Assembly: GCA_031385005.1 (NCBI GenBank)
Contig: JANNBB010000056.1
Coordinates: 48,065-112,064, forward strand
Direction: 5' to 3'
DNA length: 64,000 bases
DNA from: JADKIH01 sp031385005
Lineage (GTDB): Bacteria; Bacteroidota; Bacteroidia; AKYH767-A; 2013-40CM-41-45
The translations under genes and the position numbers were made by a program. Below the pieces are notes generated by a model. The model searched no databases. It saw only the letters and a program-made list of their open reading frames with translations, and was not told the DNA's origin. Shown piece after piece: positions 36,348-45,699 of this stretch (the stretch's first letter is position 1; each line of letters begins with the position of its first letter).

Positions 36348-37646
36348 TCAGGCAGTCCAGTTAGCTCTGTCCTGCTGAGAAAACTGCCAGGGGGCTCCAT
36401 TATTTTCTATCTTATTAAACATGTTGGCAAGTTCTGAGGGAACCTTACTTTCTTCCATGACGAGGTAACGACGCATATCAAGAATGATACTGAGTGGATC
36501 AATGTTTACCGGACAAGCTTGTACGCATGCATTGCAGCTTGTACATGCCCAGAGTTCTTCTTCAGTAATATAATTCAGCAACGATTTTTCGTCTTTAAAA
36601 TCCTTTCCGTTTTTATCGATTGCTCTTCCAACTTCTTCCAGACGATCTCTCGTATCCATCATAATTTTTCTGGGAGAAAGCAATTTGCCTGTTTGATTTG
36701 CAGGACATTCAGAAGTACACCTGCCACATTCCGTACACGAATAAGCGTCCATCAATTGTTTCCAGGTAAGGTCGTTTACATCTTTTGCACCGAAGCGTTG
36801 AGGATCACTTGCTGCAGGAGGTTCGACCTGAGCCGCAGGATCGAGCATTAACAAAACTTCTCTGGAAACATTTTTCATTTCATCAAACTTTCCTTTTGCC
36901 TGGAGATTTGAATACCATGTATTCGGAAATGCCAACAAGATGTGAAAATGCTTGGAGTATGGAATGTAATTTAAGAATGTAAGTATTCCGATGATATGAA
37001 ACCACCAGCAAAACCTCTCAATAAACATGAGCGACTCCGATGATAAAGAAGAGAACACAGGTGAAAACATATTGCTGATTGGAAATGCGCCTGCCTGAAT
37101 ATAATGTTCAAACGAGCGTGATTGTAAAACTGCATCCGTAGCATTCATAGTTAAGAATGCAGCCATCAATAAAATTTCGGTTACCAAAATAAGGGTAGCA
37201 TCTGTCCTTGGCCAACTTGTCAATTCCCTCATTTGAAAGCGACGCAACTTGATAACATTTCTTCGAATAAGAAAAATCACACATGCAAGCAACACCAAAA
37301 ATGCAAGCACCTCGAAACTTCCGATTAAAACATTATACAGACTACCGGCAAATGAAAACACACGGTGTGTGCCGGCGATTCCATCGATAAGTATTTCCAA
37401 AACTTCGATGTTAATAATTACAAAGCCGGCATAAACGATGATGTGAAGTATTCCGGCAATCGGTCGGGTAACCATCTTTGATTGCCCGAGGGCGACACGA
37501 AACATCGTTTTCCATCGATCGGCTTTGTTATCGCTTCTGTTTATATCTCTGCCAAGATGAATGTTGCGAATAACCATTCGCACATTTTTTGTAAACAGTG
37601 CTACTGCTGCAATGAATAAAAGTAGAAATATTATTTGCGATACCAT
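36348..37646 (-). CDS. Membrane (Fe-S) oxidoreductase, HdrDE/GlpC-like
   Basis: A 432-residue protein. The N-terminal ~270 residues hold about five to six transmembrane helices with His residues positioned for heme b, as in respiratory subunits. The C-terminal part has two 4Fe-4S ferredoxin motifs (CTECGRCTSECP and CTSCNACVQACP). It should pass electrons between membrane quinone and an Fe-S partner, most likely the CCG protein at 32045. I use the ATG at 37646; a TTG one codon upstream is also open. Confidence 0.87.
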   Translation of the reverse strand: MVSQIIFLLLFIAAVALFTKNVRMVIRNIHLGRDINRSDNKADRWKTMFRVALGQSKMVTRPIAGILHIIVYAGFVIINIEVLEILIDGIAGTHRVFSFAGSLYNVLIGSFEVLAFLVLLACVIFLIRRNVIKLRRFQMRELTSWPRTDATLILVTEILLMAAFLTMNATDAVLQSRSFEHYIQAGAFPISNMFSPVFSSLSSESLMFIERFCWWFHIIGILTFLNYIPYSKHFHILLAFPNTWYSNLQAKGKFDEMKNVSREVLLMLDPAAQVEPPAASDPQRFGAKDVNDLTWKQLMDAYSCTECGRCTSECPANQTGKLLSPRKIMMDTRDRLEEVGRAIDKNGKDFKDEKSLLNYITEEELWACTSCNACVQACPVNIDPLSIILDMRRYLVMEESKVPSELANMFNKIENNGAPWQFSQQDRANWTA

Positions 37647-37686
37647 CAATTGATCAGATAAACCGGTTTAGTTTAACACAGAAAAT

Positions 37687-38655
37687 TTATTTTTTTGCTT
37701 TTCGCCCGAATGAGATGAAAGACAAATTTACATACCTACCCGGATTTTCTTTGAAGTCACTTAAAAGCAAATCCAGATTGCGCGCTGTTGAATTTAAATT
37801 GTTGTACAAGCTATCGTTATTGGCAAGTTGTCCGAGAGAACCTTCACCCTTATTTACTTTTTCCATTATTCCGGCAGTCTGTTCAAGCGTGCGCTTTGTA
37901 CTCTCCAACGTCTCTGAAATATTTGAGCGTGCAATTGTATCGGAGATTGCTGCGAAATTATTAATAATAGTTGTCAGCTTCTCGTTGTTATTTTTGAAAT
38001 TGGTACTAATAGACTCAATGTTTTCAAATATTTTTTTCAACTTGTCTTCACCTTCAAGTACGGTGTCGAGATTTGTGGCAATATGCTCGATAGCAGCAAG
38101 CGACTTCGATATACTTTCAAAAGAATTTTTCAAATTACTTTTAGTACGTTGATTGAAGACTTCTCTGATAACGAGTAAAACAGAGTCCATAGAAGAAAGT
38201 AAGTTTTCCGCCTTAGCTTTAATGGGAGCAACCTGCGCATTTACTTCTTCAGGAAGCGACTTTTGAACGCCGGAAATGAGCGTGTCTCCGTCTTTCAATA
38301 AATCTTTTGAGTCACCCATTAAAATTCGAATGCCTTTTGATCCCAATATATCCGTACTGAAAATTTCAGCTTTAGAATTTACCGGTAAGTGAACTTTATT
38401 GGTTACGGTAAGTGCGACTAAAATGCGTCCGCTTCCATCTTCCATCAATCTCAGTTTGCGGATCAACCCAATTTTCAAACCATTTACCAAAACAGGATTT
38501 GAAGCAGCCAATCCTTCTACCTGATCATAAACAGCAAACATCGTATTATCGCTGGTAAAAATATCTTTTCCTTTAAGAAAATTCAGGCCCCAAAAAAGCA
38601 AAGCAATTCCGACAAGTACAATTAATCCGATTTTAGTTTCTTTGGTAGGTTTCAT
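37687..38655 (-). CDS. MlaD family protein (MCE domain)
   Basis: A 322-residue protein with an N-terminal inner-membrane anchor (KIGLIVLVGIALLFWGLNFL) and one MCE domain (about 35-120: NPVLVNGLKIGLIRKL, DILGSKGIRIL). A long helical, coiled-coil-rich C-terminus follows. MCE proteins form hexameric rings and tunnels that move phospholipids between the membranes. The ATPase and permease of a Mla system are not adjacent. Expressed from the same strand as the Fe-S protein, about 40 bases away. Confidence 0.88.
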   Translation of the reverse strand: MKPTKETKIGLIVLVGIALLFWGLNFLKGKDIFTSDNTMFAVYDQVEGLAASNPVLVNGLKIGLIRKLRLMEDGSGRILVALTVTNKVHLPVNSKAEIFSTDILGSKGIRILMGDSKDLLKDGDTLISGVQKSLPEEVNAQVAPIKAKAENLLSSMDSVLLVIREVFNQRTKSNLKNSFESISKSLAAIEHIATNLDTVLEGEDKLKKIFENIESISTNFKNNNEKLTTIINNFAAISDTIARSNISETLESTKRTLEQTAGIMEKVNKGEGSLGQLANNDSLYNNLNSTARNLDLLLSDFKENPGRYVNLSFISFGRKAKK

Positions 38656-38710
38656 TCTTTAATTTTCCGTATGCCAATTTATTGGTTAAAAGTATGCATT
38701 TTCTCTTAAA

Positions 38711-39958
38711 TCATTTTTTCTTTTCCAAATCAGAAGCTTCTTTCAATGATATTTTTTTGTTTTCATAAAAAGCAATAACAAAAGCATCTTTATGGCCCAT
38801 TTCACGAATCTTTGTTTGAAGTCTAATCGCATCATTTTTATTCTTTAACATGCCGGTTGAATACTTGTATACCCCCGATTCCAGGTCTTCTCTAACGACT
38901 TCAAATTCCTTATAAATTTTGTGTGAAGGAGCTAATTTTTTGGGAGATGTAAAAAACTGAACACTCCAGAAAACATTCTCATCAATCGGCTTGGGAGTCT
39001 CGATTGCTTTAATATCTTCGTTTTTAATAGTTTGTTTTTCTTCCTTTATACCGATATTTTTTTGTTCAAGATCCTCGCTATCCTTCTGCGTTTTCTTTTC
39101 CTCTAAAATGGGCTTGACTATGGAATCTTTTTTTACCTCTGTGGATTCCGGTTTTGAAAGTTCGTTATCGGAATTTTTTAATGTTTCAACGGAGTTTTTA
39201 TAAGTCTTGAATGCTTTAAAAACAGAAGAAGCAATTTCATCTTGTCCTTTTTCAGATGACAGATATTTTTCTTCTGCCGCATTCGATAAGAAACCGGATT
39301 CGATTAATACACTGGGCATGGTCGTTTTAAACAATACAAGAAATCCGGCTTGTTTAACTCCTCTTGTCGCTCTGCCTTTTTCCTTCATCTCCTTTTGAAT
39401 ATTCGTTGCCATTCGCAAACTTTGTTCGAGAAAAGTATTCTGATACAAAGAAAAAATAATATTTGCTTCAGCACTATTCGGATCGAAACCGTCGTATTGA
39501 CGGGAATAATCCTTTTCCATAAGGATAACCTCGTTTTCACGTTTTGCAACTTCCAAATTAGCTTCTGTTTTGTGCAGCCCCATTACCCAACTTTCTACTC
39601 CGTGAATGTCGCCCGAACAAATTTCTTTTCTTTTTTTCTTATCGAAAAAACAGGCCGAATTACAATGGATAGAAATAAAAAGGTCTGCTTTTGCGTTATT
39701 GGCTTTTTCTGCCCGCTCATACAATTCAACAAAGACATCTGTTTGTCGGGTATAAATTACTTTTACATCCGGAAAACGATCTTCAATATATTTTCCTATT
39801 TTTAAAGCTATGCCCAATGTTACATCCTTCTCTTTCGTTTTCTTTCCCAAACAACCGGGATCATGTCCGCCATGTCCTGCATCAATAACAACGACGTTCA
39901 GGCCATAGGGTTTTATGACAGGCGGGTGGAAAGAAGTAAATAGAAAAAGGATGAAAGC
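38711..39958 (-). CDS. N-acetylmuramoyl-L-alanine amidase (Amidase_3)
   Basis: A peptidoglycan hydrolase that cuts the amide between MurNAc and L-Ala, used in cell separation. The zinc-binding and catalytic motifs of Amidase_3 are visible: VVIDAGHGGHDPG (His ligand), ISIHCNSA (His ligand), ESGFLSN (catalytic Glu) and an insertion near GDIHGVESWVM typical of Bacteroidetes. A low-complexity charged linker and a SPOR-like C-terminal domain (VQFFTSPKKLAPS to DAFVIAFYENKKI) follow. The start ATG at 39958 gives a hydrophobic leader (MAFILFLFTSFHPP); the frame is open further upstream to 40081, overlapping lptD, and I reject that longer version. Confidence 0.9.
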   Translation of the reverse strand, partial: AFILFLFTSFHPPVIKPYGLNVVVIDAGHGGHDPGCLGKKTKEKDVTLGIALKIGKYIEDRFPDVKVIYTRQTDVFVELYERAEKANNAKADLFISIHCNSACFFDKKKRKEICSGDIHGVESWVMGLHKTEANLEVAKRENEVILMEKDYSRQYDGFDPNSAEANIIFSLYQNTFLEQSLRMATNIQKEMKEKGRATRGVKQAGFLVLFKTTMPSVLIESGFLSNAAEEKYLSSEKGQDEIASSVFKAFKTYKNSVETLKNSDNELSKPESTEVKKDSIVKPILEEKKTQKDSEDLEQKNIGIKEEKQTIKNEDIKAIETPKPIDENVFWSVQFFTSPKKLAPSHKIYKEFEVVREDLESGVYKYSTGMLKNKNDAIRLQTKIREMGHKDAFVIAFYENKKISLKEASDLEKKK

Positions 39959-40037
39959 CATAAAGACTTTCACTAAAAAATCCGGACAGATTTTTTTGTT
40001 TAGTTTTGGGATCACAAATACCGAAAATTTCGACGGA

Positions 40038-42632
40038 TTGTTTCTACAAGTATCCAAAATATCACTCTTAGTTTTAATCAACTTACTTCTTCTTTTTCAA
40101 CAATTTGCTGTTGGTGATGAAGGGTTAGTTGTAACAATATATGCTGTAAACGATACCGGAAAATTATTATTTCAGGAACCGGATACATTGCCGGTAACCG
40201 GGAAAGATAGTATTAAAGCAGACACCCTATCTGTTGATACCAACATTGCCAATGACAATACACTTCAATTTCCGGTGAAATATCATGCAAAAGATTCGAT
40301 TCGAGTGAATATTATTGATGAAATTGTTTACCTATATGGTTCAGCTACCGTTGATTATGACGATATGCACCTAAAAGCAGATTATATCGTCATTGATATG
40401 AACAACAAAGAAATGTTTGCGCAAGGTGTGACCGATAGCACCGGTACAATTAAAGGAAATCCGGAATTCTCTCAGGCAGAACAAAAGTTCCGTTCAACAA
40501 ACATTCGCTATAATTTCAATACTAAAAAAGGGAAAATTGCTTATGTTATCACACAGGAAGGCGAAGGATATATTCATGGTGAAGTAGTTAAGAAAGATCC
40601 GGAGAATAATTTTTTCATTAAAAATGGTCAATATACTACCTGCGATCTTGATACTCCGCACTTTGCAATTACCAGCAATAAATTAAAGGTTATCAAGAAC
40701 AATAAAATTGTAACAGGTCCGGCTTATCTGACTATCGAAGGCGTACCTACGCCACTCTTGATTCCTTTCGGATTTTTTCCAAATAAAAAAGGAAGAAGTT
40801 CCGGACTGATTTTTCCGGCATTCGGTGAATCGGCTCAAAGAGGGTTTTATTTTCAGCATCTCGGATACTATTTGGGCTTTAACGACTATTATAATCTAGC
40901 TTTAACTTCAGATATTTATACGAAGGGCAGTTATACGCTTGATGCTGCTTCATCCTATAAAAAAAGGTATAAGTATAAAGGTAACTTCACGTTTAGTTAT
41001 GCCAAAACAGTGCAAAGTGAAGAAGGCCTTCCAGATTTTGAAACTATAAAAGATTATAAAATTGTCTGGAGTCACAGTCAGGATCCAGCTTTCAATCCAA
41101 ACAGCTCGTTTAATGCAAGCGTAAATGCAGGAAGCAATACATATTATAAAAATACGATTAGCAGTGTAAAGAATTTTTTATCGAATGAATTACAGTCATC
41201 TGTAAGTTATAGCCGAACCTTTCCTGAGAAGCCATATAATTTCACAACATCTTTAAATCACCGGCAAAATACAATCACAAAACAAATTGAATTAACAACT
41301 CCTGATGCGAGTTTCAATGTTTCCAGAATAAATCCCTTTAAGAGAAAAAACGGTATCGGAAAACAGCGCTGGTATGAGAAAATCGGAACAAGTTATTCCA
41401 TGCGAATGACGAACAGGATTGAAACTTATGACAGTTTGTTATTCAGAAAAGAATCGCTTCAGGAATTTAAAAACGGTGCTCAACATATTATTCCCGTCTC
41501 TACGGCATTCAACCTTTTCAACTATTTCAATTTTTCGCCCTCTTTTAATTATACCGAAAGATGGTATTTGCGAACGACACGCTACAAATACAATCCGATT
41601 TCAAAAAAAATCATTAAACACGAAGAAGATGGATTCCGTGCTGCCCGTGATTACCAAACCTCTCTCGGTATAAGTACAAGAATTTACGGAATGTATCAAT
41701 ACAAAAAGGGGCCGATAAAAGCACTCCGCCATGTTATTTCCCCCTCGGTTTCATTTGCCTATCGACCTGATTTCGGAAAATCTGTTTATGGCTACTATAG
41801 AAATGTTCAAATTGATTCTACCGGAAAAACCAGAAAGTATTCCATATTTGAAGGAACTGCTTTTGGTGGACCTCAATCCGGACCGTATGGAAATATTGGA
41901 TTCAGTCTCGACAATAATTTAGAGATGAAAGTCAAAACCAACTCCGATACAGGAGAGGCAGTGAAAAAAATCAAATTGTTTGAGAGCATAAGAATTTCAA
42001 GTGGTTATAATGTGATAGCAGACTCTATGAAACTTAGCAATTTTTCGGTAAATGGACGAACTTCCTTATTCGATAAAGTTACCCTTAATTTTGGGGGTAC
42101 TTTAAATCCATATGCTTTTGATGAAAACAATAAAGATTATAATAAATTTCTTGTAAAAGAAAATGGTCGTTTAGTCAGACTAACAAATGCAGATGCAACA
42201 ATTAGTTTCTCGTTGAGTCCGAAAAATAAAATTGAAAACAAGAAGTTTTCCAGAGAAGATATCGATTACATCAACGCACATCCGGAAGAGTATGTCAATT
42301 TTGATATCCCATATAATGTTGCGGTAAGTTATAGCTTTAGATATACCAAAAACGGGAATGCGGCCTCAGAAAAAAAACAATCGACCAGCGTGAGCGGCGA
42401 CTTAAGTCTCACACCAAAATGGAAAATCGGATTTAACTCCTGGTATGATATTACAGATGGTCGTTTTACAAATTTAGGCGTAAACATTTATCGTGATCTG
42501 CATTGCTGGGAAATGCGAATGGGCTGGATCCCTTTCGGCTTTCAGGAAAGTTGGAATTTTCAAATCAACGTCAAATCAACTATTCTTCAGGATTTGAAAT
42601 TGCTTAAGAAGAAAGAATTTTACGACAGATAA
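40038..42632 (+). CDS. lptD: LPS-assembly protein LptD, Bacteroidetes type
   Basis: Outer-membrane protein that inserts lipopolysaccharide into the outer leaflet. It has a signal-peptide-like segment (VSKISLLVLINLLLLFQQF), an OstA/LptA-like N-terminal domain (VYLYGSATVDYDDMHLKADYIVIDMN), and the FFIKNGQYTTCD and GFFPNKKGRSSGLIFP blocks characteristic of the LptD family. A C-terminal barrel of about 500 residues has alternating aromatics. The start is uncertain: the frame is open from 39915, and TTG 40038 is my choice because it begins the signal peptide and does not overlap the divergent amidase gene. Confidence in the family is high; in the exact start, low. Confidence 0.88.
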   Translation: MFLQVSKISLLVLINLLLLFQQFAVGDEGLVVTIYAVNDTGKLLFQEPDTLPVTGKDSIKADTLSVDTNIANDNTLQFPVKYHAKDSIRVNIIDEIVYLYGSATVDYDDMHLKADYIVIDMNNKEMFAQGVTDSTGTIKGNPEFSQAEQKFRSTNIRYNFNTKKGKIAYVITQEGEGYIHGEVVKKDPENNFFIKNGQYTTCDLDTPHFAITSNKLKVIKNNKIVTGPAYLTIEGVPTPLLIPFGFFPNKKGRSSGLIFPAFGESAQRGFYFQHLGYYLGFNDYYNLALTSDIYTKGSYTLDAASSYKKRYKYKGNFTFSYAKTVQSEEGLPDFETIKDYKIVWSHSQDPAFNPNSSFNASVNAGSNTYYKNTISSVKNFLSNELQSSVSYSRTFPEKPYNFTTSLNHRQNTITKQIELTTPDASFNVSRINPFKRKNGIGKQRWYEKIGTSYSMRMTNRIETYDSLLFRKESLQEFKNGAQHIIPVSTAFNLFNYFNFSPSFNYTERWYLRTTRYKYNPISKKIIKHEEDGFRAARDYQTSLGISTRIYGMYQYKKGPIKALRHVISPSVSFAYRPDFGKSVYGYYRNVQIDSTGKTRKYSIFEGTAFGGPQSGPYGNIGFSLDNNLEMKVKTNSDTGEAVKKIKLFESIRISSGYNVIADSMKLSNFSVNGRTSLFDKVTLNFGGTLNPYAFDENNKDYNKFLVKENGRLVRLTNADATISFSLSPKNKIENKKFSREDIDYINAHPEEYVNFDIPYNVAVSYSFRYTKNGNAASEKKQSTSVSGDLSLTPKWKIGFNSWYDITDGRFTNLGVNIYRDLHCWEMRMGWIPFGFQESWNFQINVKSTILQDLKLLKKKEFYDR

Positions 42633-42674
42633 TTTGTAAACCAAAACACAATCGAACTATATATTTTCTAACCA

Positions 42675-43199
42675 CTAATCAATAAGTTGTTTTTTCATCA
42701 GGTAATCATTGTCAACGGCATCTCCTAACTGAAAAGCTTTTTCGCCGAAAATAGTAAAACCGTATTTTTTATAAAAACTAATTGCCTTCAGGTTATCGAT
42801 ATTCACTCCGAGCCAAATCCACTTATGCCTTTCTTCCGTGGCAATTTCCATGCATTTATCCATTAATGCTTTACCGACTCTTTTATCCTGATAATTTTTA
42901 ATTACATAAATTCTTTCGACTTCAATTACCTGATCGTTTTTGAATTCCTCATAGGTTCTGTCGCGACGGATTTTTGCATAACCGACAACTTTTTCAGCGT
43001 CAAAGGCCAACAGAAAAGTATTTACAGAAGCATTGCTTAACTCTGCTTTTAGTAATTCAGGATCAAACGATGTTTTCATGTACTCTTGCATATCTTCCTC
43101 TGTATTTACCGGACTCCATGTTTCATAAAAAGTAGTTTTCCCTATTTCTGAAATCGCTATATTATCCAACGGAGATGCAACTTGAATGGTAATTTTCAT
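42675..43199 (-). CDS. GNAT family N-acetyltransferase
   Basis: A 174-residue acetyltransferase of the GCN5-related superfamily. Strand VVGYAKIRRDR, the acetyl-CoA-binding VERIYVIKNYQDKRVGKALM (motif A, R/Q-x-x-G-x-A-like QDKRVGKAL) and IWLGVNIDNLKAISFYKKYGF (motif B) are clear. The acceptor is unknown; the sequence is close to small-molecule or spermidine-type acetyltransferases. It converges on lptD, 42 bases apart. Confidence 0.88.
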   Translation of the reverse strand: MKITIQVASPLDNIAISEIGKTTFYETWSPVNTEEDMQEYMKTSFDPELLKAELSNASVNTFLLAFDAEKVVGYAKIRRDRTYEEFKNDQVIEVERIYVIKNYQDKRVGKALMDKCMEIATEERHKWIWLGVNIDNLKAISFYKKYGFTIFGEKAFQLGDAVDNDYLMKKQLID

Positions 43200-43346
43200 T
43201 CAACAAATTTATGAAATTGAATGGCGATACATTAACAATTATGCAGATTATTTAGAAATAAATTACACAATTTGCTTTTAGAATTGTACTTAAAAAATGT
43301 CAACTAAACAAAAATGGACTGTAGGAGAAAGTGTAAAAACACGGAG

Positions 43347-43841
43347 CTATTTGACTAAATTAAAAAGATTTTTATGCCAGCTTAAACCCATGGGAATTTT
43401 CCACATGGATTGAAGTTCGATCTTTTTAGTAATCAGATTATTAAAAACAATTGTATTTGAATCAATAGAACCGCTTTCAATCATGCGCTCAAATTCCTTT
43501 ACCGAAACAATCAGCACTTCCTCATTATTGAAATATGCATAGACCTGTCTGTCCAGCATAGATACATCGAACGTTTTCTCAATCTCGCGAATAAGATGAA
43601 TGGATTTATCTATGGAACAACCGCTGGCCATGGCATGGTTCTCATCGATCATAAGGATGAAAAACAAATTATGAACCAATTCAAAGCTGCCCTTCAGTTC
43701 ATTATTATGGGCTGTCCAGCTTTCAACGAATTTTTTCGCCAATGAATTGATTTCAGATACTTCTGTATCGGAAAATTTACGGTTTGCCTGATATATCCAA
43801 ATTCTAGAATCATCGGGCATTCTTTCGGGAGCAACTAACAT
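43347..43841 (-). CDS. Bacteroidetes conserved protein (often labelled ABC transporter ATPase)
   Basis: A 164-residue protein starting MLVAPERMPDDSRIWIYQ. It has a globular core without Walker motifs, despite the family's frequent but unfounded 'ABC transporter ATPase' label. GCSIDKS, FDVSMLDRQVYAYF, NTIVFNNLI and MWKIPMGLSWHK are the parts I remember as conserved. Function unknown. I use the ATG at 43841; a 13-residue upstream extension is possible in the same frame. Confidence 0.72.
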   Translation of the reverse strand: MLVAPERMPDDSRIWIYQANRKFSDTEVSEINSLAKKFVESWTAHNNELKGSFELVHNLFFILMIDENHAMASGCSIDKSIHLIREIEKTFDVSMLDRQVYAYFNNEEVLIVSVKEFERMIESGSIDSNTIVFNNLITKKIELQSMWKIPMGLSWHKNLFNLVK

Positions 43842-43889
43842 GTGACAAAAATACACAATGACTAGGCAAAGAACAACCATTCATTCAAA

Positions 43890-43937
43890 ATAAAACGAAA
43901 AATCCGGCATGGCTAATAAATAAAGCCATACCGGATT
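43890..43937 (-). terminator. Intrinsic terminator after the 43943-44314 gene
   Basis: A 14-base stem with one mismatch (AATCCGGCATGGCT, 43901-43914, with AGCCATACCGGATT, 43924-43937) around a nine-base loop. On the minus transcript it follows the stop codon by five bases and is followed by a U-rich tract. Confidence 0.85.
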
Positions 43938-43942
43938 GTCTG

Positions 43943-44314
43943 CTAATTTTTGTGTATAGCAACTTCGTTAACTTCTATCTGAACAGCATTGTTTTTTAGG
44001 ACTTTCCAACTATAAGGAAGATCGTTATTGTACAAACCTGTCCCTGAAAGTTCTTTTTTCGCTACTTTATCGGTACAAAGACAAACAATGTCATCTAAAG
44101 AGTAAATAATCTTGGAGACACCTTCCACGCCAATTGAACTCGAAGGACAATCTAAACTTCCCAATCCGAGACAAACAATATTCCTGTTATTGTCAATCGT
44201 AACAACGGAATATTTCAAAGTTTTTGTACAGCCGCCTACGATTAATGTAATTGCAGATGCATTGTTGAACATTAATGCAGCAATTATAATTGAAAAAATA
44301 ATTTTAAGTTTCAT
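43943..44314 (-). CDS. Small secreted Cys-motif protein (paralogue of 46816-47187)
   Basis: A 123-residue protein with a signal peptide (about 21 residues, ending ASA) and a mature part of about 100 residues. It contains a CLGLGSLDCPSS segment, GVSKIIYS, further Cys (CLC) and NNDLPYSWKV with a VQIEVNEV ending. These elements align in order with the plus-strand gene at 46816 (CTGTGSNTCP, TSKII, KNDLPVRWFM, VQIEIENSG), so the two are paralogues. It stands alone with its own terminator. Function unknown; the C-x-G-x-GS-x2-CP motif recalls secreted peptide families of Bacteroidetes paired with beta-propeller proteins. Confidence 0.72.
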   Translation of the reverse strand: MKLKIIFSIIIAALMFNNASAITLIVGGCTKTLKYSVVTIDNNRNIVCLGLGSLDCPSSSIGVEGVSKIIYSLDDIVCLCTDKVAKKELSGTGLYNNDLPYSWKVLKNNAVQIEVNEVAIHKN

Positions 44315-44575
44315 AGTAATTAAATTTTAATTTTATAAACAATTTTTAAAATGAACAAATTCATCCGAGTGAATATTATTCCAGCTACGTAAATGCGGTT
44401 TTAAATAAATGCTTTCTTTTCTGAAACATCGTAAAATTTTCTTTTGCAAATGTTCATCAAAATTAAAGTTTCTACAACCTAATATAATTAGGATTATTTA
44501 TGAGAATAAAAAAGGTCAACAACGCATCATACGAATAATGATCACAAATAAAAAAATCTATCTACGTTGTAGATT

Positions 44576-45610
44576 TCAATTAACGCGTACTTTTTTAAAA
44601 CCATTATCAAAATAAAATAAAAATATTTCCGTCTTACCGGCGACAAAATTTAATTCAAAAAAACCTTCATTTACCTTTTTGATGACAGGTAAAAGCATGT
44701 CCTTTTCGGGATTGGGATTAAAATCATCTTTTCCGGAAAATGAAGTAGTCTTACTCCCGGAGCCACTAACAATGTATTCAACAGAATCTTTTTTAAAATA
44801 TTCGAGTACATGATCATGTCCGCTCGAATAAACAATAGGATAATTTTTATGTGTGAGTAAACTATCTAACCTCATTCGGACTTCCATATAAATCGGGTGA
44901 TAAATATCCTGATTTTTATAAAATTTCGGGAATTGATTCCAATGCTTTTTACTGTGCTTGCCAAGAGTGAAAATCGGATGATGAGCGGCTACAACAATTT
45001 TCAGGTGACGACCAATTGCATCTTTTAAAATACTGTCGATTTGAGCATATACATTCAATCGCTCAATTTTATTTTTACAGACGATCAACCATTCGGTATC
45101 GATAATAATTAATTTCAACCGGCCATCATTCAGTTCTACGGCTGCAACAGGATTTCCGCTATCCGGCAAAAAAGTATTGTAGTTATTTTTAATAGAATGA
45201 CTCGCCCCCAGATGCTTTTCGATAAACGCCTCTTCTCTTAAAACATTTCTTTTCCCTTTTCTAAAACAAGTTACATTCCACCATTCATGATTACCGGGAA
45301 TGAAATAAACATTTCCATTATACTTTGACTGATTCAATCCGTTTAACTGTACTCCGAGTCGCTTAATGGTTATCTCAGATGAATCAAACCCTTTTCGCTC
45401 CCCTACTATCCAGCTTTTATAACAATTATCACCCAAAAAAACGACCGCGCTATTGGGATATTTAGAGATCGTATCTAAAAAACTCTGCATGGTCGACTGT
45501 AAAACGGTGTCTTCACCAGTATCGCCAATAAGAAACAATTTAAAATCCTGTCCTGCCGAAAGCAAAGTTCCTAAATAAAAAAATGTTAAAAAGAAGAAGA
45601 TTTTTTTCAT
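44576..45610 (-). CDS. Calcineurin-like metallophosphoesterase
   Basis: A 344-residue secreted or periplasmic phosphoesterase with signal peptide (KKIFFFLTFFYLG to LLSAG). The dimetal motifs are in order: FLIGDTGED (Asp), VFLGDNCYK (Asp, Asn), PGNHEWW (Asn, His), AAHHPIF (His) and YSSGHDHV (His-x-His). The pattern resembles purple-acid-phosphatase-like enzymes. The substrate, a phosphomonoester or pyrophosphate, is unknown. It is followed by a 262-base gap before the small secreted gene. Confidence 0.88.
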   Translation of the reverse strand: MKKIFFFLTFFYLGTLLSAGQDFKLFLIGDTGEDTVLQSTMQSFLDTISKYPNSAVVFLGDNCYKSWIVGERKGFDSSEITIKRLGVQLNGLNQSKYNGNVYFIPGNHEWWNVTCFRKGKRNVLREEAFIEKHLGASHSIKNNYNTFLPDSGNPVAAVELNDGRLKLIIIDTEWLIVCKNKIERLNVYAQIDSILKDAIGRHLKIVVAAHHPIFTLGKHSKKHWNQFPKFYKNQDIYHPIYMEVRMRLDSLLTHKNYPIVYSSGHDHVLEYFKKDSVEYIVSGSGSKTTSFSGKDDFNPNPEKDMLLPVIKKVNEGFFELNFVAGKTEIFLFYFDNGFKKVRVN

Positions 45611-45699
45611 AATAAGATTCTACCAAAAAAGAGTTTGGTTGTAATTGAATGTTACCTCACTTAACTGAACCATTAGATAAAATAAGACTTAGATAAAAA

